In this document: piece after piece, positions 44,193-57,253 of the stretch
Layout: the number at the start of each line of letters is the position of its first letter
Numbering within the stretch: the first letter of the stretch is position 1
Notes under the pieces: generated by a model
Databases searched by the model: none
Seen by the model: the letters and a program-made list of their open reading frames with translations, nothing else
What the model was told of the DNA's origin: nothing
Made by a program: the position numbers and the translations under genes
Origin: QZKY01 sp942492925
GTDB lineage: Bacteria > Pseudomonadota > Gammaproteobacteria > Burkholderiales > Burkholderiaceae_D
Assembly: GCA_942492925.1 (NCBI GenBank)
Contig: OW818641.1
Coordinates: forward strand, 2,189,193-2,253,192
Direction of reading: 5' to 3'
Length of the DNA: 64,000 nucleotides

Positions 44193-44276
44193 GAGCCGCT
44201 TTCGCAGGCTCGCGGCACGCCATCATGGCGTCCACTTACTCGGCCATTCGGCCGACACCATCACCCGGCAAGCCGG
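44193..44276. promoter_or_regulatory. array of four hairpins in the rpsL-rpsG spacer (possible S7 control site)
   Basis: Four perfect inverted repeats follow one another: GAGCC/GGCTC (44193-44211), ACGCCA/TGGCGT (44217-44231), TCGGCC/GGCCGA (44240-44255) and CCGGC/GCCGG (44265-44276). They fill most of the 123-bp spacer. Established knowledge in E. coli is that S7 binds the rpsL-rpsG intercistronic RNA to repress translation; equating this array with that site is inference. Confidence 0.6.
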
Positions 44277-44290
44277 ATGAACATTTAAAA

Positions 44291-44683
44291 TTACTTCTTG
44301 GCTGCAGCGCCCGGCTTAGCACGCTTGGCACCGTACTTCGAACGCGCTTGCTTGCGGTCCTTCACGCCTTGCGTATCCAGCGAACCACGCACCATGTGAT
44401 AACGCACACCCGGCAAGTCTTTCACACGACCGCCGCGCAACAGCACGACGCTATGTTCTTGCAGGTTGTGGCCTTCACCGCCGATGTACGAAATGACTTC
44501 AAAACCATTGGTCAAACGTACTTTGGCAACCTTACGAAGTGCCGAGTTCGGCTTCTTCGGCGTGGTGGTATACACACGCGTACAAACCCCACGCTTTTGG
44601 GGGCTGTTATTCAGCGCCGGGGACTTGCTCTTTACAGTAACAGAGGTCCGCGGACGGCGAATCAATTGATTGATGGTTGGCAT
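44291..44683 (-). CDS. rpsL: 30S ribosomal protein S12
   Basis: The 130-residue decoding-centre protein begins MPTINQLIRRPRTSVTVKSK at 44683; the frame is open to 44848 but that part is leader. GVCTRVYTTTPKKPNSALRK keeps the Lys associated with streptomycin sensitivity, and GGRVKDLPGVRYH keeps the second. NNSPQKRG replaces the commoner CPQKRG with a serine. It is the first gene of the str cluster, behind a strong promoter. Confidence 0.98.
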   Translation of the reverse strand: MPTINQLIRRPRTSVTVKSKSPALNNSPQKRGVCTRVYTTTPKKPNSALRKVAKVRLTNGFEVISYIGGEGHNLQEHSVVLLRGGRVKDLPGVRYHMVRGSLDTQGVKDRKQARSKYGAKRAKPGAAAKK

Positions 44684-44715
44684 CGATCTAAATCCAACAA
44701 AAATACGACGTTGAT

Positions 44716-44742
44716 AAAAAAGCCCAGGCAAAAACCTTGGAC
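44716..44742 (-). terminator. possible attenuator in the rpsL leader
   Basis: In the mRNA sense GTCCAAGG and GCCTGGGC can pair across a five-U loop (with one mismatch and a G-U), and the structure runs directly into six T (44721-44716), 33 bases before rpsL. It resembles a weak intrinsic terminator that could tune readthrough into the str operon. Confidence 0.4.
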
Positions 44743-44863
44743 AAAAACCTATTTCGACAGTCGGCAGGCGTTCAGCCCTTGCTGTAGAATCACACCCTCG
44801 CTGCGCTTTTGCAGAAAACGTGTAATATGCTTGAAACACCAAGCCCAATATCGAGAACCGTAG

Positions 44864-44892
44864 ATTTTAACTTCTATTCATTGGGTCGTCAA
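44864..44892 (-). promoter_or_regulatory. strong sigma-70 promoter of the str operon
   Basis: TTGACG (44892-44887) and TAAAAT (44869-44864) on the minus strand are separated by exactly 17 bp. The predicted start is near 44857, giving a leader of about 174 nt before rpsL. The promoter lies only 48 bp from the divergent gene at 44940. Confidence 0.8.
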
Positions 44893-44939
44893 CCAGCCTT
44901 TCCGGTCAACGTCTGCGGCCACTCAGGAATGTTTTTATC

Positions 44940-46865
44940 ATGACGGCCCACAAAATTGCCTCATTGCTAAATCGCATCACATCTCGCTTTCCTTCGATGT
45001 CTTCTTTATTTTCCGTCAACAACTCGTTGATTTTGGCCAGTTATCTCTTCCTCTCGGCCGCCCCGTTTTTTCCTTATATTTTTGGCAAATCCATTGCCAA
45101 TCCCGCCCACATTCTCGGCGCGGAGATTTTTGCCTGGCTGTCGGTCTGGGCCATTTTCAAGCGTCCGGCCCGCTTTCACTGGCTGCTCATCCCGGCTTTT
45201 CTGGCCATTCCAACGAATATTTATCTGAATATTTATTATGGCCAGGGTGTCACGCCGCACCATCTTGGCATCATCGCCGAAACCAACCCCGCTGAAACCG
45301 TAGAGTTTCTTGGGGGGAAAATTTGGTGGCTGCTTATTGTCATGATCGCTGTTTCGGCATGGTGGTGGGGTGTTTGGCGACTAGCCCGAAAAACCCGTGA
45401 CCTGGATTGGCATCACCCCCCTTCACGCTGGCTCATGGTGGGGGTGATGGTCGTCGCTATCGGTTTGGGAACCTATAGTCACACCTTTGGCGTTGAACCC
45501 GCCCCCAAAACCGACACCGCACAAACGGATGGTAGCGCCTTGGCCAACGCCACAGATGAGGCCGAAGAAGAGGAAGATGCGGAGGAGGGCGATGAAGCCC
45601 TCGCAGCCGACGACGCCAGCGCGAACTGGCTCAACTTGCCAAAATTACCAAATTGGATGGCCGTACCGGTCGAGCGAGACACTCTGGGCGACACCTGGCC
45701 TTTCGGCCTGGCCCTCCACTTTTACGATTTCTGGGCGGAACGCCAATATTTGTCTGAGCTCAACAGTAAAAACCATAACTTTGCTTTCGGGGCAAAACAG
45801 GCGTTCGGAACGGAACACCCCCAAGTCGTCGTGCTGATCATCGGCGAATCCACCCGTTTTGACCGTTGGAGCCTCAACGGCTACAAGCGTGACACGAACC
45901 CGTTACTCAAAAAAGAAACCAACCTTGTCAGCCTGCAAGATTTGATCACGCCTGTCTCCGCAACGCGACTGTCCGTGCCGATCATCATCTCCAGAAAGCC
46001 TGCGCGACAAAGCCTGACGTCCGGCTTTAACGAAAAATCTTTGCTGACGGCGTTCAAGGAGGCCGGCTACAAAACTTACTGGATCTCCAATCAGATTTCG
46101 TTCGGCCAGTTCGACACGCCCGTTTCCGCCTTCGCAAAAGAAGCAGATGTCGTCCAATTTATGAACCTCGGCGGCTATACCGATGGCTCAAACTTTGACG
46201 ATATCTTGATCGAACCCATGCAAAACGCGATCAAGGATCCTTCCCCCAAGAAACTCATCGTGTTGCACACGCTTGGCAATCATTGGAACTACAGTCAGCG
46301 GCATCCCAAAGAGTTCGACAAATGGCAGCCCTCCCTCTTCGGCATCGACAAACCGGAGTACACGGATACGGCGCTCAAGCCGCAGCTGCACAACAGTTAT
46401 GACAACTCGGTTCTCTACACCGACTGGTTTCTTTCGCGAGTCATCGATAAACTGAAAAACGCTGGGGTCATGAGCTCCATGTTCTTCGTCGGGGACCATG
46501 GACAAGTCTTGTATGACGGCAAATGTGAACTCGCCTTCCACGGCCATAACACCAAGTACGAGTTCCATATCCCGGCCCTTGTCTGGTACTCCGACGCATT
46601 CAAAGCGGCAAACCCCGAAAAAGTCGCACAACTGCACCACCACCGAAAGGCGAAACTTTCAACCGAAAACGTTTTCCACACCTTGCTCGACATGGCGAAT
46701 GTCCAGTACTCCGATGAAAAACTGGATCGCAGTTTCGTCAACAGCAAATTCCGTCGTTACCGTCGTTACGTGGATAGTTACGGCTGGACGAATTACGACA
46801 ACGCCGACTTCCAAGGCGATTGCAAGGAAGTGATCGATCGCGGCAAGCCGCTGGCGCAGAAATAG
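44940..46865 (+). CDS. phosphoethanolamine-transferase-like membrane sulfatase-fold protein
   Basis: This 641-residue inner-membrane protein of the EptA/CptA/sulfatase superfamily has five N-terminal membrane helices (about 28-48, 55-73, 80-100, 127-147, 163-183), then a periplasmic alkaline-phosphatase-fold domain. Catalytic features include the nucleophile Thr305 in IGESTRFDRWSLNGYKR, LHTLGNHWNYSQRHP, and the metal ligands in FVGDHGQVLYDG and FHGHN. Relatives move phosphoethanolamine from phosphatidylethanolamine to lipid A or core sugars. The linker at residues 205-226 is extremely acidic, which is unusual. It is divergent from rpsL. Confidence 0.88.
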   Translation: MTAHKIASLLNRITSRFPSMSSLFSVNNSLILASYLFLSAAPFFPYIFGKSIANPAHILGAEIFAWLSVWAIFKRPARFHWLLIPAFLAIPTNIYLNIYYGQGVTPHHLGIIAETNPAETVEFLGGKIWWLLIVMIAVSAWWWGVWRLARKTRDLDWHHPPSRWLMVGVMVVAIGLGTYSHTFGVEPAPKTDTAQTDGSALANATDEAEEEEDAEEGDEALAADDASANWLNLPKLPNWMAVPVERDTLGDTWPFGLALHFYDFWAERQYLSELNSKNHNFAFGAKQAFGTEHPQVVVLIIGESTRFDRWSLNGYKRDTNPLLKKETNLVSLQDLITPVSATRLSVPIIISRKPARQSLTSGFNEKSLLTAFKEAGYKTYWISNQISFGQFDTPVSAFAKEADVVQFMNLGGYTDGSNFDDILIEPMQNAIKDPSPKKLIVLHTLGNHWNYSQRHPKEFDKWQPSLFGIDKPEYTDTALKPQLHNSYDNSVLYTDWFLSRVIDKLKNAGVMSSMFFVGDHGQVLYDGKCELAFHGHNTKYEFHIPALVWYSDAFKAANPEKVAQLHHHRKAKLSTENVFHTLLDMANVQYSDEKLDRSFVNSKFRRYRRYVDSYGWTNYDNADFQGDCKEVIDRGKPLAQK

Positions 46866-46875
46866 CCCCTGCTGA

Positions 46876-46907
46876 CCGGCGTGCTGTACGCCGGAGCCGC
46901 ATTTTTT
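46876..46907 (+). terminator. probable terminator after the transferase gene
   Basis: CCGGCGT-gctgt-ACGCCGG is a perfect 7-bp stem 10 bases after the stop codon. Six T follow at 46902-46907, seven bases beyond the stem, so the U-tract is displaced and efficiency is uncertain. Confidence 0.5.
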
Positions 46908-46933
46908 ATTCCAAACGCATCATTCGGCAAACA

Positions 46934-46970
46934 CGCAAGCCTCGCGGCCTATTTTGTCGCGACGCTTGCG
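46934..46970. repeat. GC-rich inverted repeat between the two plus-strand genes
   Basis: CGCAAGC (46934-46940) pairs with GCTTGCG (46964-46970) and the inner CGCG (46943-46946) with CGCG (46958-46961), around an 11-nt loop. It lies in the 268-bp spacer before the secreted-protein gene; no role can be assigned. Confidence 0.6.
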
Positions 46971-47133
46971 CAGTCATTCCCCCTCGTCAAGCACGCCGAT
47001 TTCACGCCACTTCAATAAAACAAAAGGCTGACGTCGGTTTGACATGCGACAAAACGTCTGGCGCGTACTCGTCCTATGTTAAAGATTCGCTCTCCAGCCC
47101 GTGCTGGGCCCCGCCACCTTCAGGAGGAATCCC

Positions 47134-47553
47134 ATGCAAAAACCCCTGCGCCTTTCACTCATCTGCCTGGCCGTCTTGCTGCTCCCCACCCTCGTCCCGG
47201 CGCAAACACACCCGCACCAGCAAAGATCCCAGCATGTGCGCGCCGGCGATCAGCGTGCGCACTGGCATGGCGACATCCGGCAATTTCACTCGCGCGATTA
47301 TTCCCGCTGGCGCGGCGGCAAGTGGCATCACGGAACCCACGATGGGCGAACAGGATGGTGGTGGATTGTCGGGCTGTCCTGGTATTACTACGCGGCGCCC
47401 ATTTATCCTTACCCGAACCCCTATTATCCCTCGGCGGTCATTTATCCCGAAGGCGTAGCGCCAACCTATTTGTACTACTGCCCCGACCCCGCGGGCTACT
47501 ATCCCTATCAATCTTATTGCCGAGTCGGATGGCAATTGGTACCGGCACCTTGA
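47134..47553 (+). CDS. secreted tyrosine-rich hypothetical protein
   Basis: This 139-residue protein has a signal peptide (LRLSLICLAVLLLPTLVPAQ) and then a His/Arg/Trp-rich segment (HWHGDIRQFHSRDYSRWRGG) and a very Tyr- and Pro-rich C-terminal half ending YYCPDPAGYYPYQ and CRVGWQLVPAP. This pattern with paired cysteines recurs in small exported proteins of proteobacteria with no known function. CAGGAGGAAT gives a near-ideal ribosome-binding site and fixes the start; an earlier in-frame start at 47101 is not needed. It converges on rpoC, with a shared terminator between them. Confidence 0.85.
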   Translation: MQKPLRLSLICLAVLLLPTLVPAQTHPHQQRSQHVRAGDQRAHWHGDIRQFHSRDYSRWRGGKWHHGTHDGRTGWWWIVGLSWYYYAAPIYPYPNPYYPSAVIYPEGVAPTYLYYCPDPAGYYPYQSYCRVGWQLVPAP

Positions 47554-47573
47554 ACATGCTCGCTCCTGACAAA

Positions 47574-47606
47574 AAAACGGCACCCGGTTTCCCAAGGTGC
47601 CGTTTT
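47574..47606. terminator. bidirectional intrinsic terminator between the secreted protein and rpoC
   Basis: AAAACGGCACC and GGTGCCGTTTT form a perfect 11-bp stem with an 11-nt loop, with T-runs on both strands. It lies 20 bp beyond the plus-strand stop (47553) and 20 bp beyond the minus-strand rpoC stop (47626). Confidence 0.92.
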
Positions 47607-47625
47607 CGTTTCAAGGCTTTTTGAA

Positions 47626-51870
<4,245 letters not shown>

Positions 51871-51965
51871 TTTTCACTCCGATTTAAGGGTGACAACCAT
51901 TGACCTTGGGGAGCATCGTTTACGCGCACTTGCCGCGCAAACCGATGCTCGTCTGTGGCATATCC

Positions 51966-54900
51966 TTAATTACGTTCCAAATCGATATCGATGCCCAGTG
52001 AGCGTATTTCCTTCACAAGCACGTTGAAGGATTCCGGCATGCCGGCATCAATCACGTGGTCACCCTTGACAAGGTTTTCATACACTTTGGTACGGCCGCT
52101 CACGTCGTCGGATTTGACCGTCAACATTTCTTGCAGCACATACGACGCACCGTAAGCTTCCAACGCCCAGACTTCCATTTCGCCGAAACGTTGTCCGCCA
52201 AACTGCGCCTTGCCGCCCAGCGGTTGCTGCGTCACGAGCGAGTATGGGCCCGTCGAGCGCGCATGCATCTTGTCATCGACCAGATGGTGCAGCTTGAGCA
52301 TGTGCATGTAACCCACCGTCACCGAACGCTCGAACGCTTCACCAGAACGGCCGTCAAACATCGTGACCTGATTCTTCGACGCCGTCATCCCCAAGCGCTT
52401 CGCAACATCATCCGGGTACGCGAGATCGAGCATGCGCCGAATTTCTTCTTCCTCTGCACCGTCAAACACCGGGGTCGCAAACGGCACGCCATCTCTGAGG
52501 TTGTTAGCCAACTCCAGAATCTCGGCATCCGAAAGTTGCTCAAGCTCTTCCTGCTTGCCAGACTCTTGGTAAATGGTATTCAGGAACTTCCGAACTTCGG
52601 AAATTTGCTGGTGTTCCTTGAGCATTTCGCCGATACGCAAACCCAAGCCTTTTGCTGCCCAACCCAGATGCGTTTCCAGAATCTGGCCCACGTTCATCCG
52701 GGATGGAACGCCCAGCGGGTTCAACACGATGTCGGCCGGCGTACCGTCTGCCATGAACGGCATGTCCTCCACCGGCACGATGCGCGAGACCACGCCCTTG
52801 TTGCCGTGACGGCCAGCCATCTTGTCGCCCGATTGCAAACGACGCTTGACGGCCAGATACACCTTGACCATCTTTTGCACGCCTGGTTGCAGCTCGTCGC
52901 CTTGCGTGAGTTTCTTGCGCTTTTCTTCGAACGCCATATCGAATTGATGACGTTTTTCGTTGATCGATTCTTTGATCGCTTCCAGCGCAGTCGCGGCTTC
53001 TTCATCAGAAGGGCGAATATCAAACCAGTGATATTTCTCCAGATCGGACAAATATTCCTTCGTGATCTTCTCGCCCTTGCCCAGCTTTTTCGGACCACCG
53101 TTGACAGCCTTGCCGACAAGCAGTCTTTCCAGACGATTGAAGGCGTCGCCTTCCACGATTCGCAACTGGTCGTTCAAATCGAGACGATAGCGCTTCAACT
53201 CGTCGTCGATAATCTGCTGTGCACGCTTGTCACGCACCAAGCCTTCGCGAGTGAACACTTGTACGTCGATGACGGTACCGACCATGCCGGATGGTACGCG
53301 CAGCGAGGTATCTTTCACGTCAGAAGCTTTTTCGCCGAAGATCGCGCGCAGCAGTTTTTCTTCCGGCGTCAATTGTGTTTCGCCGCGCGGCGTCACTTTA
53401 CCGACCAGCACGTCACCGGCTTCGACTTCCGCACCAATGTACACAATACCGGATTCGTCCAAGCGCGCCAGCTGGTTTTCCGCCAAATTGGAAATGTCGC
53501 GCGTAATTTCTTCCGCGCCCAGCTTGGTGTCGCGGGCCACCACCGAGAGCTCTTCAATGTGAATCGAGGTGTAGCGATCTTCTTCGACGACTTTCTCTGA
53601 AATCAGAATCGAGTCTTCGAAGTTCAAACCGTTCCACGGCATGAAGGCCACGAGCATATTCTGTCCGAGCGCCAATTCACCAAAGTCGGTGGAAGCACCG
53701 TCAGCAATCACGTCGCCTCGTTCAACGCGATCGCCCACTTTCACGATCGGGCGCTGGTTGATGTTGGTGTTTTGATTGGAACGTGTGTATTTAATCAGAT
53801 TGTAGATATCCACACCGACTTCGCCTGCCGCCGCTTCGTCGTCATTAACACGAATCACGACACGACCGGCGTCGATGTAATCCACCACGCCACCCCGCAC
53901 GGCTTGCACTGTCGTACCGGAGTCCACCGCCACCGTGCGCTCCACGCCGGTACCCACCAGCGCTTTTTGCGGACGCAAGCAAGGCACGGCCTGACGCTGC
54001 ATATTCGCGCCCATCAAGGCGCGGTTGGCGTCGTCGTGCTCCAGGAACGGAATCAGCGACGCTGCGACGGAAACAATCTGGCCCGGTGCCACGTCCATGT
54101 ACTGAATGCGCTCTGGGGAGACCAGAATGGTTTCGCCGGCTTCACGCGCAGAAACCAGTTCGTCACACAGCTTGCCATCGTTGTCGATGGTTGCATTCGC
54201 CTGCGCGATGATGTAACGGCCTTCTTCAATCGCGGACAGGTAATCGATTTGATCGGTCACCTTGCGATCCACCACCTTGCGATACGGCGTTTCGAGGAAA
54301 CCATATTCATTCAGCCGTGCGTAAAGCGCCAGCGAATTGATCAGGCCGATGTTTGGACCTTCTGGCGTTTCGATCGGGCACACGCGGCCATAATGCGTCG
54401 GATGCACGTCGCGCACCTCGAAGCCTGCGCGTTCGCGCGTCAAGCCGCCCGGGCCCAGCGCAGATACGCGGCGCTTGTGCGTAATCTCTGACAGCGGATT
54501 GGTTTGGTCCATGAACTGCGACAACTGCGACGAACCGAAAAATTCCCGGATCGCTGCAGAAATCGGCTTGGAATTGATCAGGTCGTGCGGCATCAAATTG
54601 TCCGCTTCGGCTTGACCAAGACGCTCTTTCACGGCACGTTCAACACGCACCAAGCCGGCGCGGAACTGGTTTTCCGCCAGTTCGCCGACGCAACGCACGC
54701 GACGGTTACCGAGATGATCGATGTCGTCCACTTCGCCCCGACCATTGCGCAGCTCCACCAGAATCTTGATGACGGCCAAAACGTCGTCATCGGAGAGCGT
54801 CATCGCGCCATCCAGTTGATCCAGGCCGATGCGACGATTGAATTTCATGCGGCCAACTGCAGAAAGATCATAACGATCCGCGTTGTAAAACAGGCCGTTG

Positions 54901-56078
54901 AACAAGGCTTCGACGGAATCTTCGGTCGGCGGCTCGCCAGGACGCATCATGCGATAAATGGCAATCTTCGCGGCCATTTGATCAGCCGTTTCGTCTGCTC
55001 GCAGCGTTTGAGAAATATACGCGCCTTGATCCAGTTCGTTGGTGTACAGCGTCAGAATTTCCTTGACGTTCGCTGCACGCAACTTCGCCAGCAAATCTTC
55101 CGTCAACTCGTCATTCGCTTTTGCGATGATTTCGCCGGTATCGCCATCAACGATATTTTTGGCCAATACGCGACCCAGCAAATATTCTTCTGGCACAGAA
55201 ATGCGTTTGATGCCAGCCGCTTCGATCTCGCGCACATTGCGCGCATTGATACGCTTGTCTTTCGTGACCAGCACTTTGCCGGACTTGTCCGTGATGTCGA
55301 AACGTGCCACTTCACCGCGCAAGCGCTCCGGCACAAATTCCATTTCCCCACCTTCGGCGCGCAACTCAAAATTGTCGAAGACAAAGAAATGCTCGAGAAT
55401 CTGCTCGTTGGTCATACCAATCGCCTTGAGCAGAATCGTTACCGGCATCTTGCGGCGACGGTCAACACGGAAAAAGAGCACGTCTTTCGGATCGAATTCG
55501 AAATCCAACCAGGAACCACGATACGGAATAATACGCGCCGAGAACAGCAGCTTGCCGGACGAATGCGTCTTGCCGCGATCGTGTTCAAAGAACACGCCGG
55601 GCGAGCGATGCAACTGGGACACGATCACTCGTTCCGTGCCATTGATCACGAACGACCCCGTCGACGTCATCAACGGCAATTCGCCCATGTACACTTCTTG
55701 TTCTTTCATTTCCTTGACCACGGGCTTGGTCGGCGACTCCTTATCCAGAATGACAAGGCGCACCTTTGCGCGCAACGGCGACGCATAGGTCAAGCCGCGC
55801 TGCTGACATTCTTTGACGTCAAACGGCGGATCGCCAAGCACATAGGAGAGAAACTCAAGTCGCGCAAAACCATTGTGCGAGACAATGGGAAAGATAGACG
55901 AGAAGGCCGACTGCAAGCCTTCGCTCTTGCGCTGCGACGGAATTTTGTCTTGCTGCAAAAAGTTGTGATAGGACTCGAGCTGGGTAGCCAGCAGGAACGG
56001 AACGTGGTGAACGTTTGCGCGCTTGGCAAAGGATTTGCGAATGCGCTTCTTCTCAGTAAATGAGTAGTGCATGGACAC
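51966..56078 (-). CDS. rpoB: RNA polymerase beta subunit
   Basis: This 1370-residue subunit carries the rifampicin-binding cluster in SSQLSQFMDQTNPLSEITHK with RRVSALGPGG, and all residues that commonly mutate to resistance look wild type. The C-terminal GGKAQFGGQRFGEMEVWALE contacts the clamp. It lies 229 bp after rplL, a spacer that in enterobacteria holds an attenuator and an RNase III site; here it contains only an imperfect palindrome near 56245-56262. Confidence 0.99.
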   Translation of the reverse strand: MSMHYSFTEKKRIRKSFAKRANVHHVPFLLATQLESYHNFLQQDKIPSQRKSEGLQSAFSSIFPIVSHNGFARLEFLSYVLGDPPFDVKECQQRGLTYASPLRAKVRLVILDKESPTKPVVKEMKEQEVYMGELPLMTSTGSFVINGTERVIVSQLHRSPGVFFEHDRGKTHSSGKLLFSARIIPYRGSWLDFEFDPKDVLFFRVDRRRKMPVTILLKAIGMTNEQILEHFFVFDNFELRAEGGEMEFVPERLRGEVARFDITDKSGKVLVTKDKRINARNVREIEAAGIKRISVPEEYLLGRVLAKNIVDGDTGEIIAKANDELTEDLLAKLRAANVKEILTLYTNELDQGAYISQTLRADETADQMAAKIAIYRMMRPGEPPTEDSVEALFNGLFYNADRYDLSAVGRMKFNRRIGLDQLDGAMTLSDDDVLAVIKILVELRNGRGEVDDIDHLGNRRVRCVGELAENQFRAGLVRVERAVKERLGQAEADNLMPHDLINSKPISAAIREFFGSSQLSQFMDQTNPLSEITHKRRVSALGPGGLTRERAGFEVRDVHPTHYGRVCPIETPEGPNIGLINSLALYARLNEYGFLETPYRKVVDRKVTDQIDYLSAIEEGRYIIAQANATIDNDGKLCDELVSAREAGETILVSPERIQYMDVAPGQIVSVAASLIPFLEHDDANRALMGANMQRQAVPCLRPQKALVGTGVERTVAVDSGTTVQAVRGGVVDYIDAGRVVIRVNDDEAAAGEVGVDIYNLIKYTRSNQNTNINQRPIVKVGDRVERGDVIADGASTDFGELALGQNMLVAFMPWNGLNFEDSILISEKVVEEDRYTSIHIEELSVVARDTKLGAEEITRDISNLAENQLARLDESGIVYIGAEVEAGDVLVGKVTPRGETQLTPEEKLLRAIFGEKASDVKDTSLRVPSGMVGTVIDVQVFTREGLVRDKRAQQIIDDELKRYRLDLNDQLRIVEGDAFNRLERLLVGKAVNGGPKKLGKGEKITKEYLSDLEKYHWFDIRPSDEEAATALEAIKESINEKRHQFDMAFEEKRKKLTQGDELQPGVQKMVKVYLAVKRRLQSGDKMAGRHGNKGVVSRIVPVEDMPFMADGTPADIVLNPLGVPSRMNVGQILETHLGWAAKGLGLRIGEMLKEHQQISEVRKFLNTIYQESGKQEELEQLSDAEILELANNLRDGVPFATPVFDGAEEEEIRRMLDLAYPDDVAKRLGMTASKNQVTMFDGRSGEAFERSVTVGYMHMLKLHHLVDDKMHARSTGPYSLVTQQPLGGKAQFGGQRFGEMEVWALEAYGASYVLQEMLTVKSDDVSGRTKVYENLVKGDHVIDAGMPESFNVLVKEIRSLGIDIDLERN

Positions 56079-56307
56079 TCCGTTAAGGACAGGAAAGATG
56101 GAAAATTGAAACTTCGCTGCAAAAACCTACCGCCAACGAAAATTCAGTTTTCAACCCTCGCTTATTTCGTATACTTCAAATACACGGTTCAGAAAGTTCA
56201 GCGGAAATAATTCTGCTGGAACGCCAAATGAGTCAAGGCGGCACCTCCCATATGGAAGGTCCCGCTCTTTGACTTCACTTTTAAAAAGAAACACTCGCGG
56301 GCCGGAA

Positions 56308-56685
56308 TTACTTGATTTCGGCCTTGGCGCCAGCTTCTTCCAGTTTCTTCTTTGCTGCTTCTGCATCTGCCTTCGGCAAAGCTTCCTTGACTGGCTTCGG
56401 TGCAGAATCCACCAAGTCCTTGGCTTCCTTCAGACCCAAACCGGTGATCTCGCGAACCGCCTTGATCACGCCAACCTTGTTTGCGCCGATTTCTGCCAGG
56501 TGAACGGTGAATTCGGTTTGCTCTTCTGCAGCTGCCGCTGCAGCACCACCACCAGCCGGACCGGCAACAGCCATAGCTGCAGCAGATACGCCAAATTTTT
56601 CTTCGAAAGCTTTTACCAGCTCATTCAGCTCCATGACGCTCATCGCGCCAACAGCATTCAGAATGTCTTCTTTGCTCATTGCCAT
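56308..56685 (-). CDS. rplL: 50S ribosomal protein L7/L12
   Basis: The 125-residue stalk protein is present in several copies per ribosome and recruits translational GTPases. The N-terminal dimerisation domain contains MAMSKEDILNAVGAMSVMEL, the flexible Ala/Gly hinge lies near residues 38-55, and the C-terminal domain has VIKAVREITGLGLKEAKDLV. It lies 64 bp after rplJ. Confidence 0.99.
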   Translation of the reverse strand: MAMSKEDILNAVGAMSVMELNELVKAFEEKFGVSAAAMAVAGPAGGGAAAAAAEEQTEFTVHLAEIGANKVGVIKAVREITGLGLKEAKDLVDSAPKPVKEALPKADAEAAKKKLEEAGAKAEIK

Positions 56686-56749
56686 TTGAAACTCCTAAAT
56701 TTGATTCGATTAAACCATCTGATCGTTACTTGCACAGAAAGTGCCAAGC

Positions 56750-57253
56750 TTATGCAGCTTCGGCTTCTTTCTTCGCTGCCAACGCAGCCAGTCCACGTGC
56801 AAAGGCCGAAACCGGCGCTTGCATGACACCCAACAACTGTGCCAGCAATACTTCTTTGCTTGGAATACTGGCCAACGCAACTACGCCTGCTTTATCGAGC
56901 GACTTGCCGGCGAAATTGCCTGCCTTAATGACCAACGCATCGTTCGTTCTAGCAAAGTCGCTGACGACTTTTGCCGCTGCTACGGCGTCTTCCGAGATCG
57001 AATAGATCAACGGACCGGTCATTTCAGAAGCGAGGCTTGCAAATGCTGTACCTTCTACAGCGCGACGTGCAAGCGTATTTTTCAATACGCGCATGTACAC
57101 ACCCTCAGCACGAGCTTTGGCACGAAGTTGTGTCAAGTGACCGACCTGGATGCCACGGTATTCGGCCAATACGATCGTTTGCGCTGAAGCCACCTTGGCG
57201 GAAATTTCAGCAACGACGGCCTTTTTGTCATTCAGATTGAGACCCACGGTCAA
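56750..57253 (-). CDS. rplJ: 50S ribosomal protein L10
   Basis: This 167-residue stalk base protein binds 23S rRNA and holds the L7/L12 dimers through its C-terminal helix. GLNLNDKKAVVAEISAKVAS at the N-terminus is typical. The start codon at 57253 reads as a non-ATG (GTG) preceded by TTGGAGG. The long spacer upstream is the expected place for the L10 autoregulatory leader. Confidence 0.98.
   Translation of the reverse strand: MTVGLNLNDKKAVVAEISAKVASAQTIVLAEYRGIQVGHLTQLRAKARAEGVYMRVLKNTLARRAVEGTAFASLASEMTGPLIYSISEDAVAAAKVVSDFARTNDALVIKAGNFAGKSLDKAGVVALASIPSKEVLLAQLLGVMQAPVSAFARGLAALAAKKEAEAA

Noticed and set aside
44684..44848. In-frame N-terminal extension of rpsL
   Set aside because: S12 starts at MPTINQL throughout bacteria; the extension is the untranslated leader downstream of the predicted start site.
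51966..56078. Rifampicin or streptomycin resistance mutations in rpoB or rpsL
   Set aside because: The rifampicin cluster and the two S12 lysines read as the sensitive forms.
56151..56366. 71-codon frame between rplL and rpoB
   Set aside because: It overlaps the end of rplL in another frame and has no recognisable product; the spacer is better seen as untranslated.
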